Source of the DNA: COMBO-56-21 sp963705355
GTDB taxonomy: Archaea; Thermoplasmatota; Thermoplasmata; UBA10834
Direction: 5' to 3'
Length of the DNA: 64,000 nucleotides
Assembly: GCA_963705355.1 (NCBI GenBank)
Contig: OY970070.1
Location: forward strand, 1,178,001 to 1,242,000
Part shown: positions 24,534 through 32,864 of the stretch, one piece after another
Position numbering within the stretch: the stretch's first letter is position 1
Layout: each line of letters starts with the position of its first letter
The notes under the pieces: model-generated
Seen by the model: the letters and a program-made list of their open reading frames with translations, nothing else
Databases searched by the model: none
What the model was told of the DNA's origin: nothing
Made by a program: the position numbers and the translations under genes

Positions 24534-25340
24534 GTGAACATCTGCGTCATAGGCTGCGGAGCAATCGGGACAACAATCGCGCGCGCGGTCGAACCGATGC
24601 ATGATATCGGAATCGTCTACTTGACGGATCGATCGAAGGAGTGCGCCACGAGACTTCAGGAGAAGATGACCAAGGTCAGGTATGTCCCGGACATCGTCCC
24701 GATACTGACCGATATCAAGCTGGTCGTCGAGGCCGCGAGCCAAGACGCGGCCAGATACTACGTTCCTTTGGCGCTGTCTGCGGGTGTCGATGTTCTGATC
24801 ATGAGCGTCGGGGTCTTCCAGGACGAGGAGTTCCAAAACGATGCCTTTAGGCTCGCAAAGCGCAAGGGCGCCAAGATTTACATGCCGAGCGGTGCCATCG
24901 GCGGGATAGACGCTTTGGGCGCCGCAAGCCTCGAGCAGATCGACGAGGTGACCCTCACTACGACCAAACCGCCCTCGGCCTTTGGACCGAGCCCCTATCT
25001 GGAGTCGAAAGGCATAGTCGCCTCGGAACTGCGGGAGAGGACCGAGCTGTTCTTTGGAACAGCGAGGGAGGCGGTCAAGCATTTCCCCCAGAATATCAAT
25101 GTCGCTGCGACCATATCGCTGGCCGGGATAGGCTTCGAGAAGACTCGAATAAGGATAATGTGCGACCCGCAGGTCCAGACGAACGAACACCATCTGAAGG
25201 CGAAGGGCAAGTTCGGAGAGCTCGATGTAGTTACTAGGAACGTGCCCTCACCGAGGAACCCGAAGACTAGTTACCTAGCTGCACTCTCAGCGATTGCTGC
25301 TATCAGGAAGATTACTGGAAGCACATGGGTCGGCGCTTAG
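24534..25340 (+). CDS. nadX: L-aspartate dehydrogenase
   Basis: 268 residues from GTG 24534. Rossmann fold with CVIGCGAIGTTIARAV at the N-terminus, VEAASQDAARYY, the GAIGGIDALGAA stretch and the conserved His region in FPQNINVAATISLAG. It oxidises aspartate to iminoaspartate, the first step of NAD synthesis with NadA and NadC, neither of which is in the window. The open frame extends 13 codons upstream, but the TATA box lies there. It is transcribed toward the M24 peptidase gene. Confidence 0.9.
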   Translation: MNICVIGCGAIGTTIARAVEPMHDIGIVYLTDRSKECATRLQEKMTKVRYVPDIVPILTDIKLVVEAASQDAARYYVPLALSAGVDVLIMSVGVFQDEEFQNDAFRLAKRKGAKIYMPSGAIGGIDALGAASLEQIDEVTLTTTKPPSAFGPSPYLESKGIVASELRERTELFFGTAREAVKHFPQNINVAATISLAGIGFEKTRIRIMCDPQVQTNEHHLKAKGKFGELDVVTRNVPSPRNPKTSYLAALSAIAAIRKITGSTWVGA

Positions 25341-25353
25341 CCAGCATCAGCTC

Positions 25354-25359
25354 TTTATA
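25354..25359 (+). promoter_or_regulatory. TATA box before the M24 peptidase gene
   Basis: TTTATA (within CTCTTTATAC), about 38 bases before TTG 25395. Confidence 0.45.
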
Positions 25360-25394
25360 CGCTCAATCGCATTAAGCGGAGCTGTCGTGATCGC

Positions 25395-26480
25395 TTGGCA
25401 GGAAAGGAGAAGAGGATTTTCTCGACGCTCAAGACAGGCGTGGATGCAATCGTTCTCACGAATGCCTCTGAACCCAACCTGGATCTGAGCTTCTTCTACG
25501 CGACGGGCATAGTGAACGGTCTGTTCGAGGATTGCGTTGCCATTGTGACGCGCAGAGGAGTTGAGGTTCTTTCATCGGAGCTGGAGGAGCTGAGTGCGAG
25601 ACTGGCTGGAGCCAAGATCACCGTGTTCCAGACCAGGAAGCAACGCGATGAACTGCTCACGAGAAGGCTGAAAGGGCACGGGAGGATTGGAGTCAACTCA
25701 AAGGAGCTGACCCACGCCAACTACCTGTTCATAAAGAAGTGCGCAAAGGGGGCTAGATTAATCGATGTGTCCGAGGCCATTGGAAATGCCAGAATGATCA
25801 AGGATGCAGAGGAGGTCTCTCGCATCAAGAAGGCCTGCGACATCACAAGCAGAACCGCAGAGAAGATCCCCAATCTCGTGACGGAAGGACAGATGGAGAC
25901 GGAGGCCGCGGCGGAGCTCAACTACATGATGATGAAGCTAGGGGCGACGCGCATGGCTTTCGATACGAACGCATCATTCGGCCCTTCGACCGCAGAACCA
26001 CATTACGTTCCTGCATCGCGAAAGCTCAGGAAAGGCCAGCTCGCGCTGTTCGATTTCGGCGCGTCGTACAAGAAATACGCAGCCGACCTGACGAGGACCT
26101 TCGTGTGTTCCAGGGCGAACGCCAAGCAGAAGGAGATGTATGATGTCGTTCTCAGAGCCCAGCTTGCCGCAATCGACAAAATCCGCGACGGCGTGCAAGG
26201 CAAGGAAGTGGACCAGGCGGCCCGGAAGATAATCGACGAATCGAAGTTCAAAGGAAGATTCATTCACAGCACAGGCCACGGGATAGGTTTGTCGGTCCAT
26301 GACCCCGGTTCGATATCATCCGTCAGGGACATGACCTTGAGAGAAGGGATGGTCCTCACGGTTGAGCCGGGGGTTTACGAGAAGAACTTCGGGGGCGTGC
26401 GAATTGAAGACGACGTTCTAGTCACCAAGAAGGGGTGCCGAGTGCTGACAACCGCTCCCAAGGAGTTCCTGACCGTCTAA
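25395..26480 (+). CDS. M24-family aminopeptidase (Xaa-Pro peptidase type)
   Basis: 361 residues, TTG start. N-terminal creatinase-like domain (1-125) then a pita-bread metallopeptidase domain. The five metal ligands are visible: Asp in LFDFGAS, Asp in AADLTRTF, His in HSTGHGIG, Glu in TVEPGVY and Glu in RIEDDVLV. It likely trims peptides with proline in the second position, consistent with peptide recycling. The start is uncertain; TTG 25395 is the first possible codon in frame. It overlaps the convergent membrane-protein gene by 4 bases. Confidence 0.88.
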   Translation: MAGKEKRIFSTLKTGVDAIVLTNASEPNLDLSFFYATGIVNGLFEDCVAIVTRRGVEVLSSELEELSARLAGAKITVFQTRKQRDELLTRRLKGHGRIGVNSKELTHANYLFIKKCAKGARLIDVSEAIGNARMIKDAEEVSRIKKACDITSRTAEKIPNLVTEGQMETEAAAELNYMMMKLGATRMAFDTNASFGPSTAEPHYVPASRKLRKGQLALFDFGASYKKYAADLTRTFVCSRANAKQKEMYDVVLRAQLAAIDKIRDGVQGKEVDQAARKIIDESKFKGRFIHSTGHGIGLSVHDPGSISSVRDMTLREGMVLTVEPGVYEKNFGGVRIEDDVLVTKKGCRVLTTAPKEFLTV

Positions 26481-26875
26481 AACAACGACAACATCTGGAT
26501 ATCGGCCAGCCGTCTTCCGAGCTGGTCGACTATGTAGATGAGCACAACGCCGATCAGAGAGATGACTATAGATGCGAGCCACTCGTCATTGACCGTGAAC
26601 TCGTCGACCATGATGAACCTGACAGCAATGATTAGGAGCACGAACGCGAACAGGATACCCAGATCTCCGAGATCGAACTTGCCCATCGCATCTCTGAACA
26701 CTGGGATGATGACAACTGCGATCAATGAGACGACAAGGATCCTGAGAACGTAAGACCCCTGAGCACCCCAATCCCCGCTCACGATTGCGCCACTAATGTA
26801 TAAGATGATCAAGACAAGTGCAATGGCGACGACCAGAAGGATGAGCTGCCCGAGATCCATAGTTCCACTCGACAC
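26477..26875 (-). CDS. Small integral membrane protein
   Basis: 132 residues with four hydrophobic segments: about 10-32, 42-60, 72-88 and 103-118. Between them are short charged loops (GKFDLGDLG, MVDEFTVNDEW). No enzymatic motif was seen and I do not recognise the family. Start is GTG 26875, with ATG 26860 as alternative; a minus-strand GATATC-containing element lies about 25 bases before the GTG. It follows the pyruvate-kinase-domain gene by 40 bases on the same strand. Confidence 0.65.
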   Translation of the reverse strand: MSSGTMDLGQLILLVVAIALVLIILYISGAIVSGDWGAQGSYVLRILVVSLIAVVIIPVFRDAMGKFDLGDLGILFAFVLLIIAVRFIMVDEFTVNDEWLASIVISLIGVVLIYIVDQLGRRLADIQMLSLF

Positions 26876-26915
26876 GATACTGCCTAGATTGGAGATATCT
26901 CTTTCTACGGAGCTT

Positions 26916-27497
26916 CTACCACTTCCTGGGCATCGCCAGGATCTCTCTCACCTGGAAATTGAAGAACCCATTTGCATGAGCGGGTCTCACGACACACGCA
27001 GTGTCGGCACCAGAATTGGATCCCGCAACAGCCACCACCTCCACGTCCCCGCAGGGGATAGCGCCGTTGTCTGCTGCCATAATCGTTACCTCCACGCAGA
27101 CTTTCATCCCCTGGCCGAATAGCGAGCGCAGTGCCTCTGCGACCGTCTCAACGCGAGAGGCGCCCCCCACCTTTCGATTGATCGACCGCTCAACCCCTGA
27201 GAGAACATGCGAGGCGCGAACCACCTTAGCCCCCGATTCAATGAGTTCTTTCTCTACAGCTTTGCTCATCTCACTCTCGCCTTCTTTCTCAGAGCCGCAT
27301 TGCGAGGTGACAACAGCAACACTAGCTCCGGTTCCTTTCAGCCTCGAGATCAACTTCCTCGCGGTGTCGCCAGTCGTGCTGGCCACGACCACGTTCTTGA
27401 TGTCTCCCTTCTTCAACCGATTCGCGACGATTCCCATGATCTCATCTGTGTTCTTCGCTCCTGGATGATCAAAGTAGACGATTGATGATTTTGCCAT
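26916..27497 (-). CDS. Stand-alone pyruvate kinase C-terminal-domain protein
   Basis: 193 residues matching the alpha/beta C-terminal domain of pyruvate kinase without the catalytic barrel (COG1751 type). Seen: VVVASTTGDTARKLISRL at the start of the domain, VVTSQCG, and VEVTIMAADNGAIPCGDVEVVAVAG near the end. In full enzymes this domain binds the sugar-phosphate activator; the free-standing archaeal version has no established role. It may sense a phosphorylated metabolite. It is first of a two-gene minus-strand unit with the membrane protein. Confidence 0.7.
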   Translation of the reverse strand: MAKSSIVYFDHPGAKNTDEIMGIVANRLKKGDIKNVVVASTTGDTARKLISRLKGTGASVAVVTSQCGSEKEGESEMSKAVEKELIESGAKVVRASHVLSGVERSINRKVGGASRVETVAEALRSLFGQGMKVCVEVTIMAADNGAIPCGDVEVVAVAGSNSGADTACVVRPAHANGFFNFQVREILAMPRKW

Positions 27498-27569
27498 GAT
27501 ACGACCCTACTGGCATGGTCTGAACCGGATATAGCGATTGCCCCAACCTTGATGGGGGGCCAGGAAACG

Positions 27570-27578
27570 CTTATTTAC
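27570..27578 (+). promoter_or_regulatory. TATA box for the HDAC-like gene
   Basis: CTTATTTAC centred 27 bases before GTG 27601, predicting a leaderless GTG-start message. Confidence 0.6.
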
Positions 27579-27600
27579 GGAGAGCTAGCTTCGGACACGT

Positions 27601-28608
27601 GTGGCCATCTTCTTCAATGAGGAGTTTCTGGGTCACGTGCAAGACCCGTTTCACCCTGAGTCTCCCGAGAGACTCAGAGGGATCATGCAGAAGCTGAAGG
27701 AGCATGGTCTTTGGAGGAATGTGATCCCATCCAAGACTGGAAAACTGGAGACATTGCTTCTGGTCCACAGCGAAGACTATGTTGACTTCATCAGAGCCTG
27801 CGGGGATTGCAGCCTCACACTGGACACGCAAGTTCATCACGAAACATACGGAATCGCAGCCTTATCTGCGGAATGCGCAGTTGACGCAGCAAAGTACTCA
27901 AAGGAGCATGGAAAGCCCGCGTTCGCGCTGACACGCCCGCCTGGCCATCACGCCGGGAAGGACTACGGGATGGGCTTCTGCTACTTTAACAACATCTCGA
28001 TCGCTGCAAGATACCTGCGGAAGACGGGAGACAAGCGGATTGCGATCGTGGATGTCGATGTCCATCATGGCAATGGAACACAGGAGATATTCGCGACGGA
28101 CCCTTCGATCCTCTACATCTCGACACACCAGGCAGGCATATTCCCCGGGACAGGCCCCGTCGAATACATCGGGAAGGGAGAGGGCGAGGGCTACAAAGTG
28201 AACATGCCCTTCCAGTCGGGATGCGGCGACTCCACATTCGACGTGGCGTTTGAAGAGGTCGTGAAGCCTGTTGTGAATGAATTCAAGCCAGACGCGATAC
28301 TTGTTAGCTGGGGAATGGACACGCACTACCGTGATACCTTGGCATCACTGACCCTCTCTTCCGAGGGTCATGTCAGGCAGGCTGAGCAGCTGATCAAGCT
28401 TTCGAAGATATGCGGCAACCGGATAACATTCATGTTGGAAGGCGGCTACGACATCCAAGCGCTGTCAGAAGTTGTGGCTGGCGTTATCGGGAGAACCGAA
28501 GGTGTGGAAGTTCCTCTGGGGTTCACCGACATAATCGACAACAGCTGTCTCGGAAGGGGGACTATCATCAGGTGCAAGCAGATAGTTTCCAAGTACTGGA
28601 AACTATAG
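27601..28608 (+). CDS. Histone deacetylase-family amidohydrolase (AcuC/HDAC type)
   Basis: 335 residues, GTG start. Zinc-dependent deacetylase of the class I/II HDAC fold. Seen: RPPGHHAG with the catalytic His pair, IVDVDVHHGNGT with the zinc Asp and His, VSWGMDTHYRDTL with the second zinc Asp, and LEGGYD with the catalytic Tyr. All active-site residues are in place. Substrates in archaea may be acetyl-lysine on proteins or acetylated polyamines or small molecules. The last codons contain a 9-bp inverted repeat and the stop overlaps the convergent CBS gene by 6 bases. Confidence 0.9.
   Translation: MAIFFNEEFLGHVQDPFHPESPERLRGIMQKLKEHGLWRNVIPSKTGKLETLLLVHSEDYVDFIRACGDCSLTLDTQVHHETYGIAALSAECAVDAAKYSKEHGKPAFALTRPPGHHAGKDYGMGFCYFNNISIAARYLRKTGDKRIAIVDVDVHHGNGTQEIFATDPSILYISTHQAGIFPGTGPVEYIGKGEGEGYKVNMPFQSGCGDSTFDVAFEEVVKPVVNEFKPDAILVSWGMDTHYRDTLASLTLSSEGHVRQAEQLIKLSKICGNRITFMLEGGYDIQALSEVVAGVIGRTEGVEVPLGFTDIIDNSCLGRGTIIRCKQIVSKYWKL
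28582..28606. terminator. Inverted repeat across a convergent gene end
   Basis: ATAGTTTCC, a 7-base loop AAGTACT, then GGAAACTAT: a perfect 9-bp stem inside the last HDAC codons and spanning the stop codon of the opposing CBS gene. It could fold in either transcript, so it may be a bidirectional termination or 3'-end stability element. No long T-run follows, which weakens a terminator call. Confidence 0.4.
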
Positions 28609-29769
28609 ACTTGTATTCTTCCTTCTGAGATCCAGGGTCTTCTCGTGCTCGCGCTTCACGGTTTTCTCGAGCTGATCAAGCAGCGCGTCCATGGTCCTGT
28701 AGATGTCCCAGTCCGTCTGGCTGGCGTAGTACATGCTCCGATCCGTCGTCAGCCTGGCGTGAATGCTGAACTTGCTCCTCATTCCCTCATGGTGGTATGT
28801 CTGGATGTGCACCGTGAAGACGCGCGGGAACTGAATCTTATCGATCCGCTTCATCGATTTCTCAATCTGATCGTAAAGGACACTGTACACGTCAGGGTCT
28901 TCCTCGACAAACCCGGTTATCTGGACGTACACGCCCTCCCTCTTCTTGAGGCTGATCACCTGTTCCATAAGGTCTGCCTGAGAGACGACTCCCACGAGCT
29001 TTTCTCCCTCATGGACGAAGATGGTGGCGAGGCCCTTTTCGACCATCAGTGATGCGACCTTGCCTATGGTGTCATCGGGGGAGACTGCGATCGCTGGCCG
29101 GCTCATGATGCTGCCGACCGCGATGTCAGGAGGCTCCTTGTCGCTGCCGATGACTTCACTGTACGGCTTTGAGCTCTTGGGCGACCAGATAATCTCCATG
29201 ACCTCGTGCATGCTTACTGCGCCGACCAGCCTGCCGCCGTTATCGACGACCGGGAGCGTCTTCTCCATAAGGCCCTTCATCAGCATCTGCGCCCTGCGAA
29301 CGCTCTCCTTCTCAGTGACAGCTTGGGGGTTTTTGGTCATGAACTCCATGACCTTCTTGTTCTTCAGCTGGTCCACATTGGGCAATATCTTGATGATGTC
29401 GGTTCTCGAAACGAAACCGACCATCTTGTCATTCCTCACAACAGGAGCGCCTCTGACTCCGGAGGCCATCATCTCCTCGACGGCGTTGGTGACGAGCATG
29501 TCCTCCTCTAGCCTGGGCGCCGGACGCATGACCTGCTCCACTTTCGAGGAAAGCGGCAGGCTCCTCCTCAGAAGGAAAGACGAGTAACTCACGAGGCCGA
29601 CGGGCTTGTTCCCCTCCAAGACGGGAATCTCTCTCAGGCGATCTCTCTTCATCCGAGATATGACATCGGATAGTGTCTCTCCTTTGTTGGCTGTCACTGC
29701 AGACGAACTCATTACGTCCCTGACGAGAAGCTGGACGATGTCAATTCCATTCAAACCAAACACATCCAC
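28603..29769 (-). CDS. Four-CBS-domain protein fused to a ribosome-hibernation (HPF-like) domain
   Basis: 388 residues, GTG start. Four CBS motifs in two pairs occupy about 10-270 (recurring RDVM/EQVM/EFMT/GSIM starts and VGLVS/VGFVS/VGAVS/VGVVS strands). From about 275 a beta-alpha-beta-beta-beta-alpha domain (VYVQITGFVEED... SKFSIHARLTTD... WDIYRTMDALLDQLEKTVK) resembles HPF/RaiA, which binds the small ribosomal subunit and silences it. CBS pairs usually bind adenine nucleotides, so this looks like an energy-sensing ribosome dormancy factor. That reading is inference from the fusion. Confidence 0.75.
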   Translation of the reverse strand: MDVFGLNGIDIVQLLVRDVMSSSAVTANKGETLSDVISRMKRDRLREIPVLEGNKPVGLVSYSSFLLRRSLPLSSKVEQVMRPAPRLEEDMLVTNAVEEMMASGVRGAPVVRNDKMVGFVSRTDIIKILPNVDQLKNKKVMEFMTKNPQAVTEKESVRRAQMLMKGLMEKTLPVVDNGGRLVGAVSMHEVMEIIWSPKSSKPYSEVIGSDKEPPDIAVGSIMSRPAIAVSPDDTIGKVASLMVEKGLATIFVHEGEKLVGVVSQADLMEQVISLKKREGVYVQITGFVEEDPDVYSVLYDQIEKSMKRIDKIQFPRVFTVHIQTYHHEGMRSKFSIHARLTTDRSMYYASQTDWDIYRTMDALLDQLEKTVKREHEKTLDLRRKNTSL

Positions 29770-29869
29770 TCAGGATTCTACGGTGCAAAAACACGGCCGA
29801 ACTCCATTTCATTTCTGCTAAGTGTGTCCCGTCTCTAAATACTTTCGACACTGCTAGGTTCGGTACTCA

Positions 29870-29875
29870 TTTATA
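29870..29875 (+). promoter_or_regulatory. TATA box upstream of pgk
   Basis: TTTATA (within CATTTATACC) lies about 25 bases before ATG 29897 and about 165 bases before the family-supported start at 30038. Confidence 0.55.
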
Positions 29876-30037
29876 CCGTTCGCTCAATCTGGTAGAATGG
29901 GCAGAAGGAGTCCAACTGCCCAGCATCCATTTGGGCGGAGGATCGGGACTGTGGAAGAGAACTCGGACGACTCAAGTTGCCTGCACCAGGCGCTCACGGA
30001 TGGCCTTCGTGGTCCGGGGGCAAGGACAATCAGCGGG

Positions 30038-31258
30038 ATGGGTTTCCGCACCCTGGATGATTTCGATCTTAAAGGGAGGCGAGTTCTTCTCAGGATTGAC
30101 ATCAACTCCCCAGTTGACGAGAAGACCTTGAGATTGCAGGATGGCTCGAGGATCAAGTTGTCCGTGCCGACGATAAGGGAGCTTATGGACAGGAGTGCGA
30201 AGACAGCAATCCTAGCACACCAGGGCAGACCCGGAGATTATGACTACATCCCTTTGAACGAACACGCAGCTTACATGAGTCAGTACCTAGGTCGAAGGGT
30301 CGTCTACGTCAACGACCTCATGGGCGCGCATGCCGTCAAGGCTATCGAAGGCCTGGGAGAGGGGCAATGCATCCTGCTCAAGAACGTCAGGGACTTCCCT
30401 GAGGAGCAGGCCAAGAAGACCCCGGAGGAACATTCCGAATCAACCCTGGTGAGATCGCTCGCCCCACTGTTTGACGTCTTTGTGAACGATGCTTTTGGGT
30501 CGTCGCACAGGGCGCATGCTTCTTTGGTGGGGTTCACTCCGGTCCTACCCTCCGCCGCGGGAAGGCTGATGGAGAGGGAGGTCAAAACGCTCACACAGGT
30601 GTTTCAGAATCCAAAGAGGCCTTCAACATTCATTTTCGGCGGCACGAAGTTCGCTGACGCTCTGCACGTTATCGAGAAGCTCTCAGAGAGAGAGCACGTG
30701 GACAACATACTTGTAGCCGGCTTGGCAGGGTATGCCTTCCTTTGGGCGCTGGGGAACAACATCGGCTCGAAGACGGAGGCTCTAGTTAAGAAGACCGTTA
30801 CGGACGAGGTCGTCAGGGATGCAAAAAGGCTTCTGTCGGATCACGGCTCGAAGCTGCATCTCCCTGAGGACGCCGCCATTGATGTTGACGGGCAGCGTGT
30901 CGAGCACAAGTTGGAGAGCATCCCCGACGACGCAGCCATCAAAGACATAGGGGCAGCCACCATAGAGAAGTTCAGGAGGATCGTGATGTCCTCGAGGACC
31001 GTATTCTTGTCAGGTCCTCCGGGAGTGTTCGAGAAGGAGGCGTTCTGCAAAGGCACCTGCGAGCTCTTCGACGCCATCGTTGAGTCCGATGCGTTCTCCG
31101 TGATCGGAGGAGGCCATTCATCAGCGGCAGCCAACAAGTTCGGGTACATCTCGAGGATATCCTATGTCAGCACAGGAGGGGGCGCCCTGGAACGGCTGTT
31201 GCTGGGAAAGCAGATGCCCGTCGTCGAGGCGCTCAGAGCTTCGGTGAAGAGGTTCTAG
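30038..31258 (+). CDS. pgk: Phosphoglycerate kinase
   Basis: 406 residues from ATG 30038. Transfers phosphate between 1,3-bisphosphoglycerate and ADP. Seen: RVLLRIDINSPVD at the N-terminus, AHQGRPGD, the FVNDAFGSSHRAHAS signature, IFGGTKFADAL and GGGHSSAAANKFG near the end. The frame is open with no stop back to ATG 29897, whose position relative to the TATA box would suit a leaderless start, but those 47 residues do not resemble any Pgk. Either there is an N-terminal extension or a 140-base leader. Convergent with gfcR, sharing a CTAG stop palindrome. Confidence 0.93.
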   Translation: MGFRTLDDFDLKGRRVLLRIDINSPVDEKTLRLQDGSRIKLSVPTIRELMDRSAKTAILAHQGRPGDYDYIPLNEHAAYMSQYLGRRVVYVNDLMGAHAVKAIEGLGEGQCILLKNVRDFPEEQAKKTPEEHSESTLVRSLAPLFDVFVNDAFGSSHRAHASLVGFTPVLPSAAGRLMEREVKTLTQVFQNPKRPSTFIFGGTKFADALHVIEKLSEREHVDNILVAGLAGYAFLWALGNNIGSKTEALVKKTVTDEVVRDAKRLLSDHGSKLHLPEDAAIDVDGQRVEHKLESIPDDAAIKDIGAATIEKFRRIVMSSRTVFLSGPPGVFEKEAFCKGTCELFDAIVESDAFSVIGGGHSSAAANKFGYISRISYVSTGGGALERLLLGKQMPVVEALRASVKRF

Positions 31259-31893
31259 CCGTACGGGAAACCTTTGCTGCCGCCGCCACCGAGTATCGTT
31301 CCGCCAATTGATCTTGCCCTGATGAGCCCTCTGAGCGGCACGCCGTCGATCTCGTTCAGGCTGCTCTTGTTGACAATGACAAGCACCAACACGGGAACAC
31401 CACCAGCTTCCTTGATGTCCGCAATGGCCCCCTTGAGCGTCGCGCCTGTGCTGAGCACGTCGTCTATGATTATGATCTTCTTGCCATTGGCGACGGACGC
31501 GAAGTTCGAGCTGAACGCCCCTCCGGCCTGGCTCTCCGCATGCGGGCGATAGACCCCGAAGTCCAAGCCCATGATCTCGGACAGAAGAGTCGCGAACGGC
31601 ACTCCGTTGATGGAGACTCCGAGCACGACATCAGCATCCTGGTCACGCTTGCTCAGCTCCTCGAGAGCGATATCCGCCATCAGTTCTGACATCAACCCTA
31701 CGCGGTATCCGGATACGCCGACCGACCTCCAGCCTATCTTCACATCAGACGGGGGCAGGCCTTCCGCTCCGTACTCGATCAGGTAGTTGACAGTATCCAC
31801 GGAGAGATGAAGCTCATCTGCGATTTCCCTTACGCCCAGGCCCTTCTTCCTGAGCACCTTGGCATTGGCTGCCAATTCCTTTACATCCACCAT
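31255..31893 (-). CDS. gfcR: GfcR-type transcriptional regulator (HTH plus orotate phosphoribosyltransferase-like domain)
   Basis: 212 residues. N-terminal helix-turn-helix (about 5-45, GLGVREIADELHLSVDTVNYL) joined to a PRTase domain with the PRPP-binding loop IIIDDVLSTGATLKG. This is the archaeal PyrE-like GfcR family; in haloarchaea GfcR activates glycolytic and gluconeogenic genes. Lying tail-to-tail with pgk supports that role here. The start at 31893 is preceded by GAGGTG with 7-base spacing; the frame extends upstream to 31926 but lacks such a site. It follows panE by 35 bases. Confidence 0.88.
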   Translation of the reverse strand: MVDVKELAANAKVLRKKGLGVREIADELHLSVDTVNYLIEYGAEGLPPSDVKIGWRSVGVSGYRVGLMSELMADIALEELSKRDQDADVVLGVSINGVPFATLLSEIMGLDFGVYRPHAESQAGGAFSSNFASVANGKKIIIIDDVLSTGATLKGAIADIKEAGGVPVLVLVIVNKSSLNEIDGVPLRGLIRARSIGGTILGGGGSKGFPYG

Positions 31894-31928
31894 CTTACCA
31901 CACCTCGGAAATGCATTGTGTCCCAATA

Positions 31929-32840
31929 TTAACCTTTCTGCGGGCGTATGGGGTTCTCCACGGAGCCTATCATCGCTGCCAGTGCCCTGTTCAGTGGTGT
32001 AGGAACGCCACTGCGCGCACCGATATTGCAGAAAGCACCATTGATCTGGTCAATCTCCGTCCTTTTTCCCCGCTCGACGTCCTGAAGCATGCTAGACAGG
32101 TTCCTCGCAGTATCTGTCACTACGTCGCGCACACGAGTTTTCATAGACCTGACACTTAGAGGAAGGCCTTCGGATCGGGCGACGTTGACGCACTCCCAGC
32201 AGACCTCGGTAACAAATCGCGAGATGATTGGACTATCGAAGAGTCTGCCGTTCGGCACACGCAGGACCGCCGTGGTAGGGTTGATGCATGCACTGACCAC
32301 TGCCTTCGCCCAAATCTCGCGAATGATGTCCCTTCTCACCGACGTCGGAATTCCGCCTTTCGAGAAGACGCTGGCCAGTCTTTCCGCCCCGGTTGGATCC
32401 ACGTCAGCGCCGATGACCGTCGCGCCCATGCCTGATATTCTGACTCTGCCTGGCGAAAGCAAAGTCGCTCCCATGGTCGTAGTGCCGCCGAAGGCTTTGC
32501 GACCTTTCCACGCTCTGAGAAGCTCGAGATTGCCCAAACCATTCTGAAGCGTCAACACCAACGTCCTTTCCTGCGTCCAGGCCTCGCAGGTCCGCACTGC
32601 GTCTGCAGTATCGTATGCCTTGGTAGTAATCATCAGCAGGTCAGGAGGAATGAGGCCGCTGATGCGCTCATGCGCTTCCGCATTGACGAACCGGCTCCTG
32701 TCGCCGACAAGGGTGAGTCCATTCCTGTTGATCTCCTTGACGTGGGGTCTTCTGCCGATAAGAACCACTTCGTTCGTCCCTGCTAGGAGACCGCCGAGAG
32801 CGCTCCCAAGCGAACCGGCTCCGAAAATGGCGATGCGCAT
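31929..32840 (-). CDS. panE: 2-dehydropantoate 2-reductase
   Basis: 303 residues. NADPH-dependent reduction of ketopantoate to pantoate on the way to coenzyme A. Seen: IAIFGAGSLGSALGGLLA at the N-terminus, TKAYDT, QNGLGN, WAKAVVSACINPTTAV with the catalytic Lys, and SSMLQDVERGKRTEIDQINGA with the conserved Glu. It is the middle gene of a minus-strand run AGT–EndoV, panE, gfcR with gaps of 24 and 35 bases. Confidence 0.92.
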   Translation of the reverse strand: MRIAIFGAGSLGSALGGLLAGTNEVVLIGRRPHVKEINRNGLTLVGDRSRFVNAEAHERISGLIPPDLLMITTKAYDTADAVRTCEAWTQERTLVLTLQNGLGNLELLRAWKGRKAFGGTTTMGATLLSPGRVRISGMGATVIGADVDPTGAERLASVFSKGGIPTSVRRDIIREIWAKAVVSACINPTTAVLRVPNGRLFDSPIISRFVTEVCWECVNVARSEGLPLSVRSMKTRVRDVVTDTARNLSSMLQDVERGKRTEIDQINGAFCNIGARSGVPTPLNRALAAMIGSVENPIRPQKG

Positions 32841-32864
32841 CAGTTGATGCTGACTGACCTGCGT

